A stretch of 64,000 bases of DNA from Ryuthela nishihirai (lineage: Eukaryota > Arthropoda > Arachnida > Araneae > Heptathelidae), in NCBI GenBank assembly GCA_038380435.1, contig JAWZYU010000007.1, positions 25,461,001 through 25,525,000 of the forward strand. Reading direction: 5' to 3'. Within the stretch, counting starts at the first letter, position 1; each line of letters begins with the position of its first letter. Shown here piece after piece: positions 11,235 to 22,827 of the stretch. The position numbers were made by a program, and so were the translations under genes. The notes beneath the pieces were generated by a model, which saw only the letters and a list, made by a program, of their open reading frames with translations, was not told where the DNA came from and searched no databases.

Positions 11235-11735
11235 TGTTATGGCAATGGGAATCACAATTCAAAGCTTAATAACTTCTAGAATAAGCGATTAATGATAGAA
11301 TGAGATTGAAGGTAAAGATTTTCAATCAAGACTATCTAAATTTCTATTTTCAATAATATTAGCTCAATATTTAGCGAAATTGGAATATTTCACAATAAAT
11401 TTGCAAAACATAAGAATTTAGTTCAGAAGTTAATTACATTTTGAATAAGAATTATTATTTCAAGCCTCTTAAAACAATAGATGCATATTTGAAACATTTG
11501 TGTAAATAATTTATTAAATCTATCAATATTTTTAATTTTATTAAAAATTTCTGCTAAATATTCAAATTTCCGTAACTCTTTAACTACTAAGAGAATATTG
11601 TTGAAAAAGTTAAATTTAGATAGATTTGATATAGATCTTTAATTTAGTTTAAGTCACATTTTCTCATAAAACGTTTATTTTAGAAGTTATAGTGCTTGAA
11701 ATATTACTTACCTTTGCCCTAACATGGAGGAAGTG
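11235..11735. mobile_element. Old foldback (inverted-arm) element, family F copy 1
   Basis: The left side (caatgggaa, caaagctt, taataacttctagaataag, then tagctcaatatttagcg) and the right side (gctaaatattcaaatttcc, then ttattttagaagttatagtgctt) are reverse complements with many differences. The same word order is found in the much better preserved copy at 39.63-40.21 kb. No coding content. Confidence 0.55.
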
Positions 11736-12013
11736 TTCATAATTCAGTGACAACTGAGCGCATTTTCAGTTAGAGTGAATTTTTGCATTAATTGCTCTCA
11801 CATTCCTTTCTGTTACAAATGAGCTGCATTATCTTCTTTCATTTCAAGTGACTATACCATTTTACCTCGAAATGGTATCCCCGTGTTTTATGCTTAAAAT
11901 GTTTTCGCCAAGCTTGTTCAGGTGAACAGAGTTTTTATCTCAACAGAAAGGAATGCTATTGAGATTAAAACCAAGATATCTGACCTTGCATCACATAGAG
12001 TAAACACCAGAGG

Positions 12014-12374
12014 GTTGGGTTGTTTTACCTCTGAGCGGCACTTTTTTGCACACCAAGGGCTAAATGGCCAGGTCACATGGACCCGAAGGCTCAGAGAAGG
12101 GTGGGGGAGGGGACCCACTGGAACAGCTGTTGGGAGACAGATGGTAGCCTCCCGTCAAGGCCATCCAGCGTGTTCTTTAACGTGCACAGGGCATGGCTCT
12201 CCCACACACGGTGCCACGGCTTAACGTCCCATCCGACGGACGGCGGCCTTTCCAAGCCCATCGGTGTCCCCTACTGACCGTGGGCAGGGCGGGGAATTTT
12301 GCTGAAATAAATCTCAACGCTGACCCAGCTGGGACTCGAGCCTGGCGCGCTACCGACTGAGCCACCCCCGCCCC
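12014..12374 (-). mobile_element. SINE A copy 3
   Basis: TSD aaacaccagagg at 12002-12013 and 12375-12386. The head is at the right end; a deletion in the head removes the segment between the B box and the anticodon region (ctcgagcctggcgcgctacc). Confidence 0.92.
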
Positions 12375-12896
12375 AAACACCAGAGGTGATAAGTGAGTTT
12401 CTAAATATGCGGAGTCAGCATGATATTGTATAAAGAGAAAACTAACTAGGCGGGGGCAGTGATGGTTCAGATGATAACGGTCAACGTCGCGATTTTCTCT
12501 GCTAACCCCAATTCTGTCCTCGGTGAAAAAAGGAACATCGATTAAATTGGAAAAGAACATATATATATATATTTACGTGTAATAAATTTCCGTACTATGT
12601 ATTGTGGTTTATGTCAGGCACATACCTCAGGATGTAGTTTCAGGGGTAGGGGTGGAGTGGGGTGTTCGAGAATTTAGCCTCTGAGAGGTATCATGTTCCT
12701 CTAATTTACTTATTTATTTTATTTATTATTATATTTTGATTGCTACTTTTATTGCTGTAAATATATATCTGCATCAAGTATATTTTTGGAAGTGCTGAGA
12801 CGGGGAGTGACTCACGAGTTGTTTTCCAGTCTGAGTTGGCTGACTGCACATGCTCACAAGTCGAAAGCACTTTTATGACTAGTCTCTGGTGCGAGT

Positions 12897-13250
12897 TGGA
12901 TTGGGTTGTTTTACCTCTGAACGGGCACTTTTTTGCATACCATAGGTTAAATGGCCAGGTCACATGGCACCCGAAGGCTCAGAGAAGGAGTTGTTGGGAG
13001 ACAGATGGTAAGGCCATCCAGCGTGTTCTTTAACATGCACAGGGAATGGCTCTCCCGCACAGGGAGCCACGGCTTAATGTCCCATCCGACGAACGGCGCT
13101 TTCCAAACCCATCTAGTGTCCCCTACTCACCATGGGCAGGCGGGGTATTTTGCGGAGACAAATCTAAACTCTTACCCAGCTGGGACTCGAACCTGGGAAC
13201 TACAGATTACGAGCCTGGCACGCTACCGACTGAGCCACCCCCTGCCCCTT
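12897..13250 (-). mobile_element. SINE A copy 4, nested in the LTR
   Basis: TSD tggtgcgagt / tggtgcaagt at 12887-12896 and 13251-13260. The uninterrupted LTR sequence (ctggcgcgagtgctagcgctgg) is present in the right LTR near 19339-19360, confirming the empty site. Confidence 0.92.
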
Positions 13251-13344
13251 TGGTGCAAGTGCTATAACGCTGGAGACAAGGGTAACAATAATGAACACGC
13301 ATCAAGGGACGCTGTTCTAGTTCAATCACAAAACCCTTAAGGAG

Positions 13345-13530
13345 AGGGTTCGGTTCTGTGTGACCCAATATTCTGATCTGTATGAACCAATATTCGGATC
13401 TGTGTGTACCAGGGTTCAGTTCTGTGTGAACCGATATTCTGATCTGTATGAACCAATATTCGGATCTGTATGTACCAGGATTCAGTTCTGTGTGAATTGT
13501 GGTACGGTTCTGTGTGAACCTGGTAGTAGG
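13345..13530. repeat. Tandem repeat expanded inside the left LTR
   Basis: Units built on ggttctgtgtgaacc, attctgatctgtatgaacc and attcggatctgtatgtacc alternate with a composite period of about 69 bp. The right LTR has only two short units at the matching place (about 19480-19520), so the array grew in this copy. Confidence 0.8.
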
Positions 13531-13748
13531 CAAGGATTAAATATCCTCTAGCCATGTGTGAGATTGGTAAAGCGAGAATCTGCAAAGTGCAGATCTCCAC
13601 CTCATTGCATGATTGTTTGCAGTAGCATAGCAGAGAAAGCCCAAGGAATCGAGCGCATCCCCCATCATTTAATTGTATATGAATGTAAATAAACTGTGTC
13701 ATCCATATACTACTCTCATGCTTGAATTGTTGGACACCTTTCTACACA

Positions 13749-14360
13749 TCACTTGACGTAGTAAGTCTGAGGCATATGTCGGTATGGGTGTAAGACCCGC
13801 GAAACTGTGAGTTCACCTAAGAATGGTGAATTCAATTAGGTGACTAAACGATCTCTTCTGGTAAAGAGCGATATTTATGTCATCATAATCGTAAAACGAC
13901 ATTGAGCGCAGTTCAGTTCGCATACATAATCACACGTGATCATGAAGTAAGAATGCGCATCGCCCCCCCCCACCACCACACACATTTTATGCAGTAGTGA
14001 AAGCATATCATATCATATGCCGAAGAGGAACCACTATGCTAAAAGAGGAAGTGTAAGAAAATTTCCACTGTACTACAGAAGAAAAGTGCAAGAAATTTAG
14101 AAGATTCTGTGATTCCGTGAACGTAAGGAACCTGCAAGAAGTTCAGGGGCTAAGCCGCACCAAGGTCAGGTTCTACAGAGTGCAATTTCCCTGATTGCAC
14201 TCTGTCATCAAGATCTTTACTGAGGTTCCATGTGCCAAGGTCCGTCACTGAGGAAGAGGTTCCTCGTTTTGGAAGGAGACTCCAGGTACTGCAGGCAAGT
14301 GAGCAGAGCCGATTTCGCGGGAAGGAAAAGTCTGTTTTTTTTTATACTAGGTTTGAGTTG
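13749..14360 (+). promoter_or_regulatory. Primer-binding-site-like sequence and leader of the LTR element
   Basis: Directly after the LTR end comes tcacttgacgtagtaagtc. The better preserved copies read tcacttggtgcagcaagtc (19742) and tcacttggcgcagcaagtc (29949), as expected of a tRNA primer site. The leader that follows has no long ORF and contains a C-run near 13963-13972. A candidate gag start (MMLRSRDKTKG) lies at about 14364. Confidence 0.55.
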
Positions 14361-14363
14361 CCA

Positions 14364-15545
14364 ATGATGCTTAGGAGTCGCGATAAAACTAAGGGTGGAA
14401 CTGAGCAGGGTCCACTCTTAGTTTTATCAGAGCGTTGATTTTACCAGACATATTGAGACTGGGGAAAGTTGGGAAGTCAGCGAAATTGATAGGATTGATA
14501 GCGATGTTGAGGTAGAACAGGGTGCTAGCGGATGTGGTTCGAATCCGGTCGAAACGAGTGATTCGGGTCCGAAATCAGTCTCAGAGATGGAATATGAGAT
14601 GATGAAACGGCGAAGAGAGAAAGAGGAAAAGTGTAGGGAAGAAAGAAGGTTGGAAACGGAATACAAAAGAGATAGGGAGAAGGAAGAAAGAGATAGGGTG
14701 GAAAAAGAATGAGATAAGGAGAAGGAAGGAAGAAAGAGATAGGGAGGAAAAAGAATGAGATAGGGAGAAGGAAGAAAGAGATAGGGAGAAGGAAGAAAGA
14801 GATAGGGAGGAAAAAGAATGAGATAGTGAAATAGAACTTAGGTGGTTAGATATAGAAGAAAGAAGATAAGATATAGGAAGGGCAAATAGTAGTAGCGGAG
14901 TAAGTCAAAGTGCAGTGGATTCGGAAGAGCTGAAATTAAAAACGCTTCGGAGGAATCTAAACCTTAATAATTATCCCTTACGAAATAAACGGAGAAATTT
15001 CCAGCTTATTTCGAGACAATTGAGAAGTTGTTTAAGCAGACGATATAACGAATTACTTGAAAGGAATGTTAGTACATCCTTTGCTAGGGGAGAGAACGCG
15101 AAACCTTTTTACTCTGCTGGGTGACGAGGAAATTCAAATCTATGAAAAAATTAAGTCATCCGTATTAAAAGACAGCCAATTGACTTCGTTAGAGCACAAA
15201 AGGAAATCCGGTTCTTTGTTTAAGTTCTCTACGGAAACCTGGACTCAGTTTTTCATCTCGCATGAAAGTTACTTTAATTACTATCTGAACAGTTGGAAAG
15301 TGGATGATTTCCAAAATTTAAAAGATTTGTTATTAGCCAACAAAATTAAATATCTATTACAACCGGATGTGAGAAATCATATCGTGTTGCAGGAGAATGG
15401 GTCGTGGAAGAATTGCCAGGAAATTGCCGAAATTGCAGAAATTTTCTGCAGGCACAAAGAACATGCAAGATTTATTCTTGTGAAAATTTTAAATCGGAAA
15501 ATAGAGAAAACAGATTTGGCTATTGAATTACAAAATTAAATTTTA
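14364..15545 (+). pseudogene. LTR retrotransposon gag, frameshifted
   Basis: After a candidate start at 14364 the frame breaks. A charged, coiled-coil-like region rich in Glu/Arg/Lys lies at 14580-14870, encoded by a purine-rich repeat (gagatagggagaaggaagaaa and variants) that has expanded and broken the frame. From 15057 to 15539 a clean frame reads IYEKIKSSVLKD, TWTQFFISHESYFNYYLNSW, LKDLLLANKIKYLLQPDVRN: the gag capsid-like (SCAN-like) region seen in arthropod Gypsy-type elements. The preceding frame 14915-15124 overlaps it in another frame, marking an indel near 15070. It would form the particle shell; in this copy it is disrupted. Confidence 0.65.
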
Positions 15546-15639
15546 TTCAAAGGAATTTAAGACAAAATTGGAACCCGCAGAACAAATTGGCGTAAAACAA
15601 AAGTAGTGATTTTTAAAAGGAAACGAATGAGAGCTTTTC

Positions 15640-16326
15640 TTCTGGAGCATTCTTTATTTATAACCAGAAGGGACATTTTGCCAAGGAATGGAATAAGAAT
15701 ACGAAAGTGGTCAGAGCATTTAAAGTAAACACTCATGAGTCGAGTCGGAGCCTGCAAGGGAGCGGGATCATTATTGCAAAAGTTGGGTACCAGTTTATGA
15801 CAATAGAATCAGAAGCAAGATTGGAAGGCTGCAATGCAAAAAGGCGGAATGGGAGAGATCTGCATCGAGGCATAGAGCTTTAACTACGATTCGCATTTAG
15901 TGTGAAGATAAAATATTTAATGCTGTTGTGGATTCGGGGACTCAAGTTTCGGTTATAAAAGGTTCTTCAGTCCCAGAGAAATATAAGGAGTCAGGATACA
16001 AAGAGTTATTATTAGTTAATGATTCTGGAGGGCAATTGGAGGCTCCATTGATCACTGTACCTCTCAAACAAGATGCTGATGGAAGTCAGGCGGGAGTATA
16101 TGGAGGAAAGTGTGAAATTTTGTATTCAATAGTGGATGAATTAAGTGCTGATATGTTAATCACTCTGAATTATTTCGCCGCCCTAGAGAAGTTGTCTCAA
16201 AACGTTAAGAATAATGTTAAATTTGAGGTACATAACGAGAAAAGGTGTAGCAATGATGCACGTAGTGCGATTAAATTAGGGTGGAGAATAATGTGGCTAA
16301 ATTTAGTGAAGAAAATATTTCATTAG
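15640..16326 (+). pseudogene. Gag zinc-knuckle remnant and retropepsin-like protease
   Basis: At about 15650-15690 a degraded zinc knuckle reads YNQKGHFAKEW in place of a CCHC motif. From about 15920 the frame shows VVDSGTQVSVIKGS, the active-site DSG-type motif of an aspartic protease. Near the end comes SADMLITLNYFAALE, the usual second motif before the hydrophobic end of the domain. The 15928-16326 frame is open for 132 codons but has no upstream fusion to gag because of stops. The role would be gag/pol processing. Homology ends about 16250. Confidence 0.6.
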
Positions 16327-16329
16327 ATG

Positions 16330-17761
16330 ATAAGGTGAAAAGTTGTATAATGTACCTGACAAGGAGAAAGATGATTTTAAGAGTATTAATATCAGAGAAA
16401 GAGGTTTAGGGTCTAGTGATTTAATTGAGAGCGAAGTAAATAATATATATAGTGATAAAATTAAAAGTGAGAAGGATGGGGATAAGATAGATTTAAATAA
16501 GGATTTATGTAGTGGAGTTGTTGATACTGTACCGTAATTAACAAGTATAATATAATTAAATGTGAAGAGAGTACAATTAATGTAGGAGCAAGTACAGTTG
16601 TAGGTGATAAAGCTGATATTGGTTGTGAAAGCGATGATCATAGCAAAATAGAAATGATAACTAAAAATCAGAAAGAGGTGTTTGTAAAGAATAAAGATAG
16701 TGTTGCAACTGCGGTTGACTATCTATTAGGAAATTTGATTAAACCGAATGTCGCAATAATTTTCGGATAGAAGCATTGGGTCAATCTGAGGTTAAAAAGA
16801 GAATAGAATTTGATAAGGTGACTGATTCTGTGGTAAAGAATCATGGTCAAGTAGTTAGAATAAACGATCCTGATTAAAAATGGTGATCTTCCGATAGAAA
16901 GGAAATGTAATTTTGAAAGTAGGAGTACATTTCAGTTGGATAAAGTGTCTGAATGTGAGGGTAAAAATAGTTATCAGAGAGACAAGGATACTAATGCTAA
17001 AATAAAGATTAATATCTATGTTAAAGGGCGGAAGAAATTAGCTACATAATGCAAGACAAGAACCCAATAAGTGATAGATAAAATTCTGAGGTAACAGATA
17101 GGATATGTATAAATCAAAGGGAATTAGACATTAATGAAGAGTAAGAATCTAACTGAGATTGTATGTAAGATTGGAAATGAAAATATTAAAGAATTAATTT
17201 GTAAATATAAAGACATTAATATTGAGGATTATGTCAATAGTGCTGATAAGGAGAGAATGTTAAAGGAGATAGATGAGAGATTTTTTAGACAGAAATGATC
17301 TTAAGGAAGTTGATTCTGTAATTAATGATAGAGAGAAACTGTTAAGAGTACAGTTAAGTGCTGCCGAAGATATGAAAAGAAAAGAGAGGCAAATTGGCCT
17401 TAATGACCGAGATAGTGACTCTATGATTAGAGGAAGATTTAGCCGAGGTGCTGATCTAGCAGAAAAAGGCTGTGCTATTCGTACAGTCGTTGCAGAAAAA
17501 TGGGTTAAAGGAGAAGGAAAATACGGAAATAGACTTTAGTGGTCATTAGCTGTTAATAAAGAATGTATCCATAGCAGTCTTAATTTCGGTATTAACAGGG
17601 ACGAGGCAAAAAGATTTGTTTCTGAAGTAAAGGGTAAATAATGCTTCATTAAAACCGGAAGCTCAATAAAAAATAGTGATTGAAGAAATAGAAGATTTAT
17701 TAAGAAAATATCGGAAGGCAAAGGAAACAAGTTCGTAGGAAAACAATCGCTAATGAAATTT
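16330..17761 (+). other. Acidic linker region of the LTR element, no RT found
   Basis: AT-rich sequence with short frames rich in Asp, Glu, Lys, Asn and Ser (16343-16537, 17273-17539). Such low-complexity acidic linkers lie between protease and reverse transcriptase in some arthropod Gypsy elements, but the RT itself does not follow. The two short frames are not claimed as genes. Confidence 0.45.
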
Positions 17762-17774
17762 GATAAGAATAGTA

Positions 17775-18156
17775 TTTGGGTTGGGTTGTTTTACCTCTGA
17801 GCGGCACTTTTTTGCACACCGTGGGCTAAATGGCCAGGTCACATGGACCCCGAAGGCTCAGAGAAGGTTGGGGGAGGAGACCCACTGGAACAGCTGTTGG
17901 GAGACAGATGGTAGCCTCCCGTCAAGGCCATTCAGGGTGTTCTTTAATGTTCACAGGGTATTACTCTCCCGCACACGGGGCCACGGCTTAACGTCCCATC
18001 CGACGGACTTTCCAAGCCCATCGGTGTCCCCTACTGACCGTGGGCAGGGCGGGGAATTTTGCGGAGATAAATCTCAACGCTGACCCAGCTGGGACTCGAA
18101 CCTGGGAACTACAGATTACGAGCCTGGCGCGCTACCGACTGAGCCACCCCCGCCCC
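17775..18156 (-). mobile_element. SINE A copy 5
   Basis: TSD gataagaatagta at 17762-17774 and 18157-18169. Inserted in the interior of the LTR element. Full length with the tRNA-like head at the right; a small deletion removes part of the ggacggcggcc segment. Confidence 0.93.
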
Positions 18157-18169
18157 GATAAGAATAGTA

Positions 18170-18629
18170 CTTTTGAATTCATGATAAAGAGGAAAAATTG
18201 CAAAATGAAAGGTAAAGTTCGATAAATAGCATCTAATCATGAAGGAAATAAGAGATTGACAGATGCCAGGAAAACCGAAAGAGAAAATTCTCGATGCGTC
18301 ATCATCATCGATACAGGAATCGAGTGAAGGTCTGCAGAAGCTCTAACCGATACGAATTCACTCCATCCGAAAGCACTCTGTCGTTAAGAAAGTTCCTGTG
18401 GGTGTTGGTAATTAGGTTAGGGGTTGCAATGAAAGGGGTAGAGACGGCGACTCAGAAAGGGAGTGAAAATGACAAGGGATGGAATCCACCCGACTCCAGT
18501 GGGGAGATGCTCTGTTCGAACAATGAAGGCCATCGAGTCTATGGACACTCAAAGAAGTGAACTGCAAATTAACATTTTCTGAGTGAGAGTGAAGTTTGGT
18601 GCACTCCAAGTAAACTAACTGGACAGGCT
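18170..18629 (+). other. Unassigned LTR-element interior
   Basis: Between two SINEs. A short frame (18294-18560) has no recognisable domain. The position just upstream of the right LTR suggests the element's 3' interior. Confidence 0.4.
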
Positions 18630-18639
18630 TTGGATGAGG

Positions 18640-19029
18640 TTGGGTTGGGTTGTTTTGCCTCTGAGCGGCACTTTTTTGCACACCATGGGCTAAATGACCA
18701 GGTCACATGGACCCCGAAGGCTCAGAGAAGGTTGGGGGAGGGGACCCACTGGAACAGCTGTTGGGAGACAGATGGTAGCCTCCCGTCAAGGCCATCCAGC
18801 GTGTTCTTTAACGTGCACAGGATATGGCTCTCCCGCACACGGGGCCACGGCTTAACGTCCCATCCGACGGACGGCGGCCTTTCCAAGCCCATCGGTGTCC
18901 CCTACTGACCGTGGGCAGGGCGGGGGAATTTTGCGGAGATAAATCTCAACGCTGACCCAGCTGGGACTCGAACCTGGGAACTACAGATTACGAGCCTGAC
19001 GCGCTACCGACTGAGCCACCCCCGCCCCA
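18640..19029 (-). mobile_element. SINE A copy 6
   Basis: TSD ttggatgagg at 18630-18639 and 19030-19039. Full length. Inserted in the LTR-element interior 111 bp before the right LTR. Confidence 0.93.
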
Positions 19030-19140
19030 TTGGATGAGGACATTACTCGCCGATAAGCTGGGCATCATTAACATTAGAGTGACACAAAAGCATAGTTTTT
19101 ACTGCTTTGTTGGTAGCAGTAAAAATCTTTAAAAGATGCG

Positions 19141-19741
19141 TGTTATATCCCTCTAATTTATTTTTTTTTATTTATTATTGTATTTTTGTTTTTTTATTTT
19201 TATTGTTGTAAATATATATCTGTATTAAGTGTATTTTTGGAAGTGCTGAGATGGGAATGTGACTCAATAGTTGTTTTCCAGTCTGAGCTGGCTGACTGCA
19301 CATGCTAACAAGACGAAAGCACTTTTATGACTAGCCTCTGGCGCGAGTGCTAGCGCTGGAGACAAGAGCAGCAATAATGAACAATAGTCTGAGCATCACT
19401 GTCAGACTGGAAGGACGTTTGAACACCCATCAAGGAACTCTGCTCTTGCTAAAAACAAAATCCTTAAGGAGAGGATTCAGTTCTGTGTGAACCAAGGTAT
19501 GGTTCTGTATGAACCTGGGAGTAGGCGAGGATTAAATATCTTCTAGTAATGTGTGAGATTGGTAAAGCGAGAATCTGCAAAGTGCAGATCTCCACCTTAT
19601 TGCATGATTATTTGCAGTAGCAAAGCAGCGAAGACCCAAGGAATCGAGCGCATTCCATCACATAGTTGTATATGAATGTAAATAAACTGTGTCGTTCATA
19701 TACTACTCTCGTGCTTGAATTGTTGGACACCATTCTACACA
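19141..19741 (+). repeat. Right LTR (601 bp, TGT...ACA)
   Basis: Begins TGTTATATCCC after a purine-containing stretch (ctttaaaagatgcg) and ends ttctacaca. It contains tatatgaatgtaaataaac, a promoter/polyadenylation-like area, near 19667-19685. It is followed by a primer-site-like sequence and a leader (19742-19985) ending in a C-run. Confidence 0.78.
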
Positions 19742-20139
19742 TCACTTGGTGCAGCAAGTCTGAGACATATGTCGGTACGGGTGTAAGCCCCGCGAACCTG
19801 TGATTTCACCTAAGTAATGGTGAATTTAATCAAGTGACTAAACGATCTTTTTTGCGAAAGAGCGATATTCATGTCATAGGAATCGCAACAGGACATTGGG
19901 CACAGTTCAGTCCGCATACCTAATCACACGTGGTCACGAAGAAAGAATCTGCATTGCCCCCCCCCACCCCCCACCATCACCACAGTGAGGGATGTGAACA
20001 GGGGCGTAGCGAAGGACTATGGTTGGGGGGGAAATTGAAAATTTTCGAACTCGAAAATCAAATTTTGCTAACTGAGAAAATAATGTCTCTCTTTCTGGTT
20101 CGTACTTAGATTTTCGATCCATGGGGAGGGGGGAGGTTG

Positions 20140-21010
20140 AGTCAATTTTCACTACTATCCTGCATTTTGCCATTTGGCTTCCAATTTTGCCATTTGACTT
20201 CCAATTTTCAATTTTCCTAATTAGCCATAATTTCACAGAAATAATCCCAATATTTACATATCGTCTGAATTATAGCAAGTCAATGGAATTTTCACAACTT
20301 TCCTTGATTTGGCCAACTCTCCTTAATTTCACAGAACCAATCCCAATCTTTACATCTCTCCTAAATTTGCCAAGTCAATACAAAATTTTCAAACTCCCCA
20401 AGATTTTGCCAAGTTTTCTCGATTTTGTCAACTCTTCTTAATTTCACAAACTCAATCCCAATTATCACAACTCGCCCGCATTTTCCAAATGGATTCGAAT
20501 TTTGCCAACTCGCCGTAATTTTACAGAAAAAATCGCAATTTTTGCATCTTCCCAGAATTTGTGAAGTCACTTCGAATTTTATCAACTCTCTTTAATTGCA
20601 CAAGAAAGACTCCCCTAGATTTTGCCAGGATTCTCGGTTTTCCAACTCTCCTTAATTTCACAAAACCAATCCCAATTTTTACAACTCACCTGTACTTTTA
20701 TCAAGTGGTTTCCAGTGTTGCCAACTTCCCTAGATTTTGCCAAGTTGCCTTGATTTTACGACCTCTCCTTAATTTCGCAAAACAATCCCAATTTTTTCAT
20801 CTCTCCTAAATTTCCCGTCACTTCAAAATTTTCAAACTCTCCAAAATTTGTCAAGTTTTCTCGATTTTGTCAACACACCTTATTTTTACAAAAACAATCC
20901 CAATTTCCACACCTCACCTGTATTTTACCATGTGAATTCGAATTTTGCCAACTGCCCTGGATTTTGCCAAGTTTCCTCGATTTTGCCAACTCGCCACAAT
21001 TTTACAGAAA
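20140..21010. repeat. Minisatellite of aattttgcca / caatcccaa units
   Basis: Recurring words aattttgccaactc, ccttaatttcacaaa, ccaatcccaattttta and aactcacctgtatttt follow one another in a fixed order with composite units of roughly 60-130 bp. Short ORFs here arise from the repeat. It begins just after gaacaggggcgtagcgaagg, which resembles a DNA-transposon end. Confidence 0.75.
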
Positions 21011-21019
21011 AAAAAATCC

Positions 21020-21765
21020 CAATTGGATGTCCATGGACCTCATCAAATTTTCAAGTCCATGAACCTCCTATCAAATATTTTGTGTCAGTGGACCCCCCAT
21101 CAAATTTTCGTGTGCGCTGACACCCTATCAAAAGTTCCAAATCCATGGACTCCCTATCAAATGCTTCCAGTTCATGGACCTATATTAAAATTTAAAGTCC
21201 TACAACCTCCATCGCATGTTTCAAGTGTGTGGACCTTCCCATCAAACTTTCAAATCCGTAAGCCCCTATCAAATGCTTCGACTCCGTGAACTCTCTATTA
21301 ATCTTTTCAAGGTCGTGAACCTCTGAAATGTTTAGGGTCCATGAACCCATATCAAACATTTCGAGTCCATGGATACCCTATCAAACATTTGGTGTCGTGA
21401 AACCTGAAACGTTTGGAGTCTGGTATTCCCTATCAAACTTTATAGTCCATGAACCCACTTATCAAAAGTTTCGAATCCATGGACCCCGTATAAAATGATT
21501 CAAGTCCTGGACACCTATCCAAGGTTTCGAGTCCATCGCCCCTAAGAAGCTTTTGAGTCTGTGGACCCACTATCAAACTTTTCAAGTCTGTGCAATTCCT
21601 ATCAAACTTTTGAGTTCGTGAAACCTCTAGAAACCTTTCAATTCCGTGAACATCCCCTATCAAACGTTTGAAGTCTGTGGACCCTGTTTCAAACATTTAG
21701 AGTCCGAGGACCCCATATCAAACTTTTCGAGTTCACGGACTCTCAATCAACACATTGAAAACTCA
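21020..21765. repeat. Second minisatellite, gtccatggacc / cctatcaaa units of about 33-37 bp
   Basis: About twenty units on the pattern gtccatggaccccctatcaa plus a variable middle. It abuts the first minisatellite directly, so two unrelated arrays of similar unit size lie side by side. Confidence 0.78.
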
Positions 21766-22078
21766 CACTCCCCCCCTCAATCCTCCACAATTATCTGCAT
21801 ATAAACTTAAAGCAGATTGAAATAAAATGACTTTTTTAAAATCATGTTTACAAAATTTAAATACCTGTTACAACGTTTTCGTTTACTTGAATTATTTAAT
21901 GACAATTTTTTTTATTACTCATAATAGGGACTCAAAAATAATCTCGTGAACCCTTGGTCAGACCTCGCGGACCATACGTTTAGAACCACTGGCCTAAACG
22001 ACCAATAAAATCGAAGATTATCGTTTCTAATTGTCAAATATGTCAAAGGAAATTCTTACTAAAAGTAGGCAAAGTGCT
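21694..22078 (+). repeat. Local duplication, copy 1
   Basis: About 380 bp matching 24333-24713 in the same orientation at roughly 97 percent by eye. It starts in the last minisatellite units (gagtccgaggaccccatatc) and ends at aggcaaagtgc. It contains agaaccactggcct, which resembles a hAT terminal repeat, but the match runs past it on both sides. Confidence 0.85.
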
Positions 22079-22827
22079 AACCTACATTCATTTACTCCAT
22101 ACAGTTGCCATTTAATACCTTTTTGCTAGAAGTGTCTAGTCAGCAAAATATAAGTCGCCGTCAGTTTTAATTGAAAAATGGTGGCGAGTTTTGTGCCAAG
22201 TTTCCAAAGTCATTTGAAGCCGAGTTTTCCGATAATCTCTTTCTTTTCCAGACTACAGTCATTTATCAGTCTGTGCTTTCAAATCCAATACTTATCGAGA
22301 ATCTATTAAGCAGTTAAAGACGATTAAGGAACTATTATTAGTTTCAAATAATCGATTGCTAACGAGCTTTATTACCGCAAATTTGACGAAAATTGTTAGA
22401 TAAACTAAAATACATGTTGGAAACTAAAATTGGAGAAGTCCATATGAAAATCCTACTGCAGAATGGGCAGAACCCAGAAACAGAAGTAGCTGACATATTC
22501 AGGAATTCCAATTTTCGTGCAAGTGTCTCCTTTTCCAGAAATAAGCGATTAGAGTACTACAGTCTTTCGAATAGTTTTAAATTCTAATGGACCACACGCT
22601 AATAAAAACATGCATTTATTTTATGCAATTAGGTTAATTACTTTTTAAAAACGATATCGGTAATCATACCTGCTTTGCCTCCTAGACTATTGGAAATTGA
22701 AAGTTGTAAGAAATATTTATATATGTAAAGAGGTACAACGAAACAATTTCGCATAACTTCAAGAAAATTTTGTTTATGAAATTTAGAAGCCTACATTTGA
22801 AATAATGACTTGAAAAACAAATTGGCT

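Larger units (their letters stand above)
12690..13748 (+). repeat. Left LTR, carrying a nested SINE and an expanded internal repeat
   Basis: Homologous to the LTRs at 19141 and 29389. Shared words include tttttggaagtgctgag, gagaatctgcaaagtgcagat and the promoter/polyadenylation area ttgtatatgaatgtaaataaac near 13673-13693. It ends at tctacaca before a primer-site-like tcacttgacg. The start is blurred by divergence. It is longer than the right LTR because of SINE copy 4 and a tandem-repeat expansion at 13345-13530. Confidence 0.75.
12690..19985 (+). mobile_element. LTR retrotransposon with gag and protease remnants, no pol seen, followed by a second leader
   Basis: Two LTR copies (about 12690-13748 and 19141-19741) frame an interior with a leader, a degraded gag, a retropepsin-like segment and a long acidic linker, plus two SINEs. 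A third SINE sits in the left LTR. I find no reverse transcriptase (YxDD), RNase H or integrase motif in the interior, so pol was deleted or never present. The right LTR is again followed by a primer-site and leader segment homologous to 13749-13990 rather than by flanking DNA, so the structure is LTR-interior-LTR-leader, a tandem or recombined arrangement. The gag style suggests the Gypsy group; that is inference. Confidence 0.72.

Noticed and set aside
13207..13702. ORFs rich in HTELNPG/SEYWFIQIRI repeats
   Set aside because: They arise from the tandem repeat inside the LTR; there is no start context or conservation.
21433..21696. ORF of 87 codons on minus
   Set aside because: It is a translation of the gtccatggacc minisatellite.
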